From Zunongwangia profunda SM-A87 (GTDB lineage: Bacteria; Bacteroidota; Bacteroidia; Flavobacteriales; Flavobacteriaceae), in the NCBI RefSeq assembly GCF_000023465.1, contig NC_014041.1:3540001-3604000 (forward strand): DNA of 64,000 bases, written 5' to 3'. The notes under the pieces are model-generated. The model made no database searches. It had not been told where the DNA came from and was given only the letters and a program-made list of their open reading frames with translations. Positions 62,956 to 64,000 of this stretch are shown piece by piece; positions within the stretch are counted from its first letter, which is position 1, and every line of letters starts with the position of its first letter. A program made the position numbers and the translations under genes.

Positions 62956-63399
62956 TCACGCCCAAATAGTATAGACAAAGCCCATCGTTGCGCCAAATAT
63001 AAGATGAGCCAGCCATAAATGAATATAATAATGTTTTTTATTTAAGCTCGGAGGTTTACCCACCATTGTAAACATGCATTTCCAGCCTGCAATACCAACA
63101 AGACCGATTAAAAGCCCATACAACAAAGCATACCAAAAAGATTCTTCCATAAGTCCGTAAATAATTAAACCTTTAAAAATCAATACAAAAATCCCACCTA
63201 TAAGATAATGGATTAACCACCCCCACCAACTTTTCTTATGCGGTTTAATCGGAAATACAATAGAAAAACATAATAAAAAATTTAGCAATTGGGGTTCCTT
63301 AAATTTACTGGAGTGCCGAGCTTCATAGAGATAACTAAACAAAGTCATCATCGTAGTGGAAAAAATGGCTGTAATTATCAATCGGAACATAGGGAACAA
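62956..63399 (-). CDS. Conserved-type integral membrane protein
   Basis: The 147-residue protein has four hydrophobic helices and two short motifs, WWGWLIHYLIGGIFVLIF and HLWLAHLIFGATMGFVYTIW, like small YqhR/DUF2938-type membrane proteins. Function is unknown. Confidence 0.6.
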   Translation of the reverse strand: MFPMFRLIITAIFSTTMMTLFSYLYEARHSSKFKEPQLLNFLLCFSIVFPIKPHKKSWWGWLIHYLIGGIFVLIFKGLIIYGLMEESFWYALLYGLLIGLVGIAGWKCMFTMVGKPPSLNKKHYYIHLWLAHLIFGATMGFVYTIWA

Positions 63400-63540
63400 G
63401 TATCAGGATAGATTTTTGGCATGAAAATAATTTACCCATGGACAAATTATTTCATAGCCCTAAGATAGAAGGTTAAAAATTGCGATAATAGCTATTTATA
63501 ATTCCATTAACTGAACTTGTTAAGACAACATAAACAAATG

Positions 63541-64000
63541 TTTAGCGACACACTCTACCAGGAACTGAACTTAAGGAGAAGTTACGACCGTTTCGCCGGA
63601 TAGCCCGAAAAGATTACTGAACCTTTCCAAAAGCAAACGCAAAAGCAGAAAACAGATCCGCAAGAGGCTTAGGGAGCAGCTAAGCTATGTCCGACAAAAC
63701 ACCAAGACCCTCAACCTATTAACGGAAGAGCACCCTGAGTCGTTGGGATTGCTCAGAAAGAAGAACAGTTACAGATATCTGCTGGTCATCTAACATCTTT
63801 ATCGGCAGCAAAACAGATGTACGATCAGAAATCCAATAGTATTGAAAACAGGATAGTAAGCATCCTCAAACCCATATCCGTTCAATAGTTCGGGGAAAGA
63901 AGAAAAAGAAGGTGGAGTGTGGACCTAAAACCTATGTTAGCCTTTACAACGGATATGTCAGGGGCGATCAATTTTTATAGTTTTGAATGAGTCGACCTAC
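63541..64000 (+). pseudogene. IS5-type transposase remnant
   Basis: Fragments such as SAAKQMYDQKSNSIENRIVS and VECGPKTYVSLYNGYVRGD resemble the end of IS5-group transposases, with stops and frameshifts between them. It continues beyond the window. Confidence 0.6.

Noticed and set aside
1..64000. tRNA, rRNA, CRISPR-Cas or a known anti-phage system
   Set aside because: No cloverleaf, rRNA segment, short regular repeat array, Cas protein, restriction enzyme or other complete defence operon was found; RhuM-Fic alone is broken.

Overview
The window reads as the chromosome of a marine-type member of the Flavobacteriaceae (Bacteroidota). This rests on low G+C, a SusC/SusD pair, DUF6520, MauE and TlpA-like proteins, poor Shine-Dalgarno sites, and insertion sequences of types common in that family. 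A Zunongwangia/Gramella-like genus is a guess.

Region 1 (1-18.3 kb) is ordinary chromosome: a GH84 hexosaminidase (cut by the window edge), a VIT-family metal transporter, a TlpA-like lipoprotein inside a 137-bp duplication, an ArnT-like glycosyltransferase, a UDP-sugar epimerase, and a regulator/MauE/DUF6520 group facing a SusC-SusD-M16 peptidase operon. Then come a repeat-rich intergenic stretch, an HTH protein and a zinc-ribbon protein.

Region 2 (18.4-56.8 kb) is the notable part. It looks like an integron-style gene-cassette array built on a tyrosine recombinase that lacks the hallmark insertion of IntI. The recombinase gene points in the same direction as the cassettes. A palindromic attI-like site follows its stop codon. 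After that come about 20 mostly single-gene cassettes separated by 100-140 bp imperfect palindromes that resemble attC sites. Each complete cassette starts with a GTTNNNN core and ends with its exact reverse complement (GTTGTGTGC...GCACACAAC, GTTGGGCAC...GTGCCCAAC and so on, seven cases). That is the signature expected if cassettes circulate and re-insert at one crossover point. The integrase 3' end plus its attI-like site recurs in decayed form four more times inside the array (37.9, 41.0, 44.8 and 46.9 kb), so the array seems to be several concatenated units. The att sites are also the favoured landing place of other elements: IS1182, IS110, a group II intron, several minus-strand group II intron remnants, and a 140-bp MITE found twice at the same position of the core.

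Cassette cargo is small secreted proteins and lipoproteins, membrane proteins, regulators (ECF sigma factors, WYL, AraC, HxlR), enzymes (S41 peptidase, serine hydrolase, ATP-grasp, VOC, DUF1593 hydrolase) and a broken RhuM/Fic gene. All but one of the cargo genes lie on the plus strand.

Region 3 (56.8-64 kb) starts with a truncated IS3 element that removed most of an SDR gene. It continues with a minus-strand set: a GyrI-like gene with an in-frame stop, a TetR regulator with similar palindromes in front of neighbouring genes, MazG-like, SnoaL-like, 3-methyladenine glycosylase I, AraC and SDR genes. The end holds decayed IS1595 and IS5-type transposases and a membrane protein.
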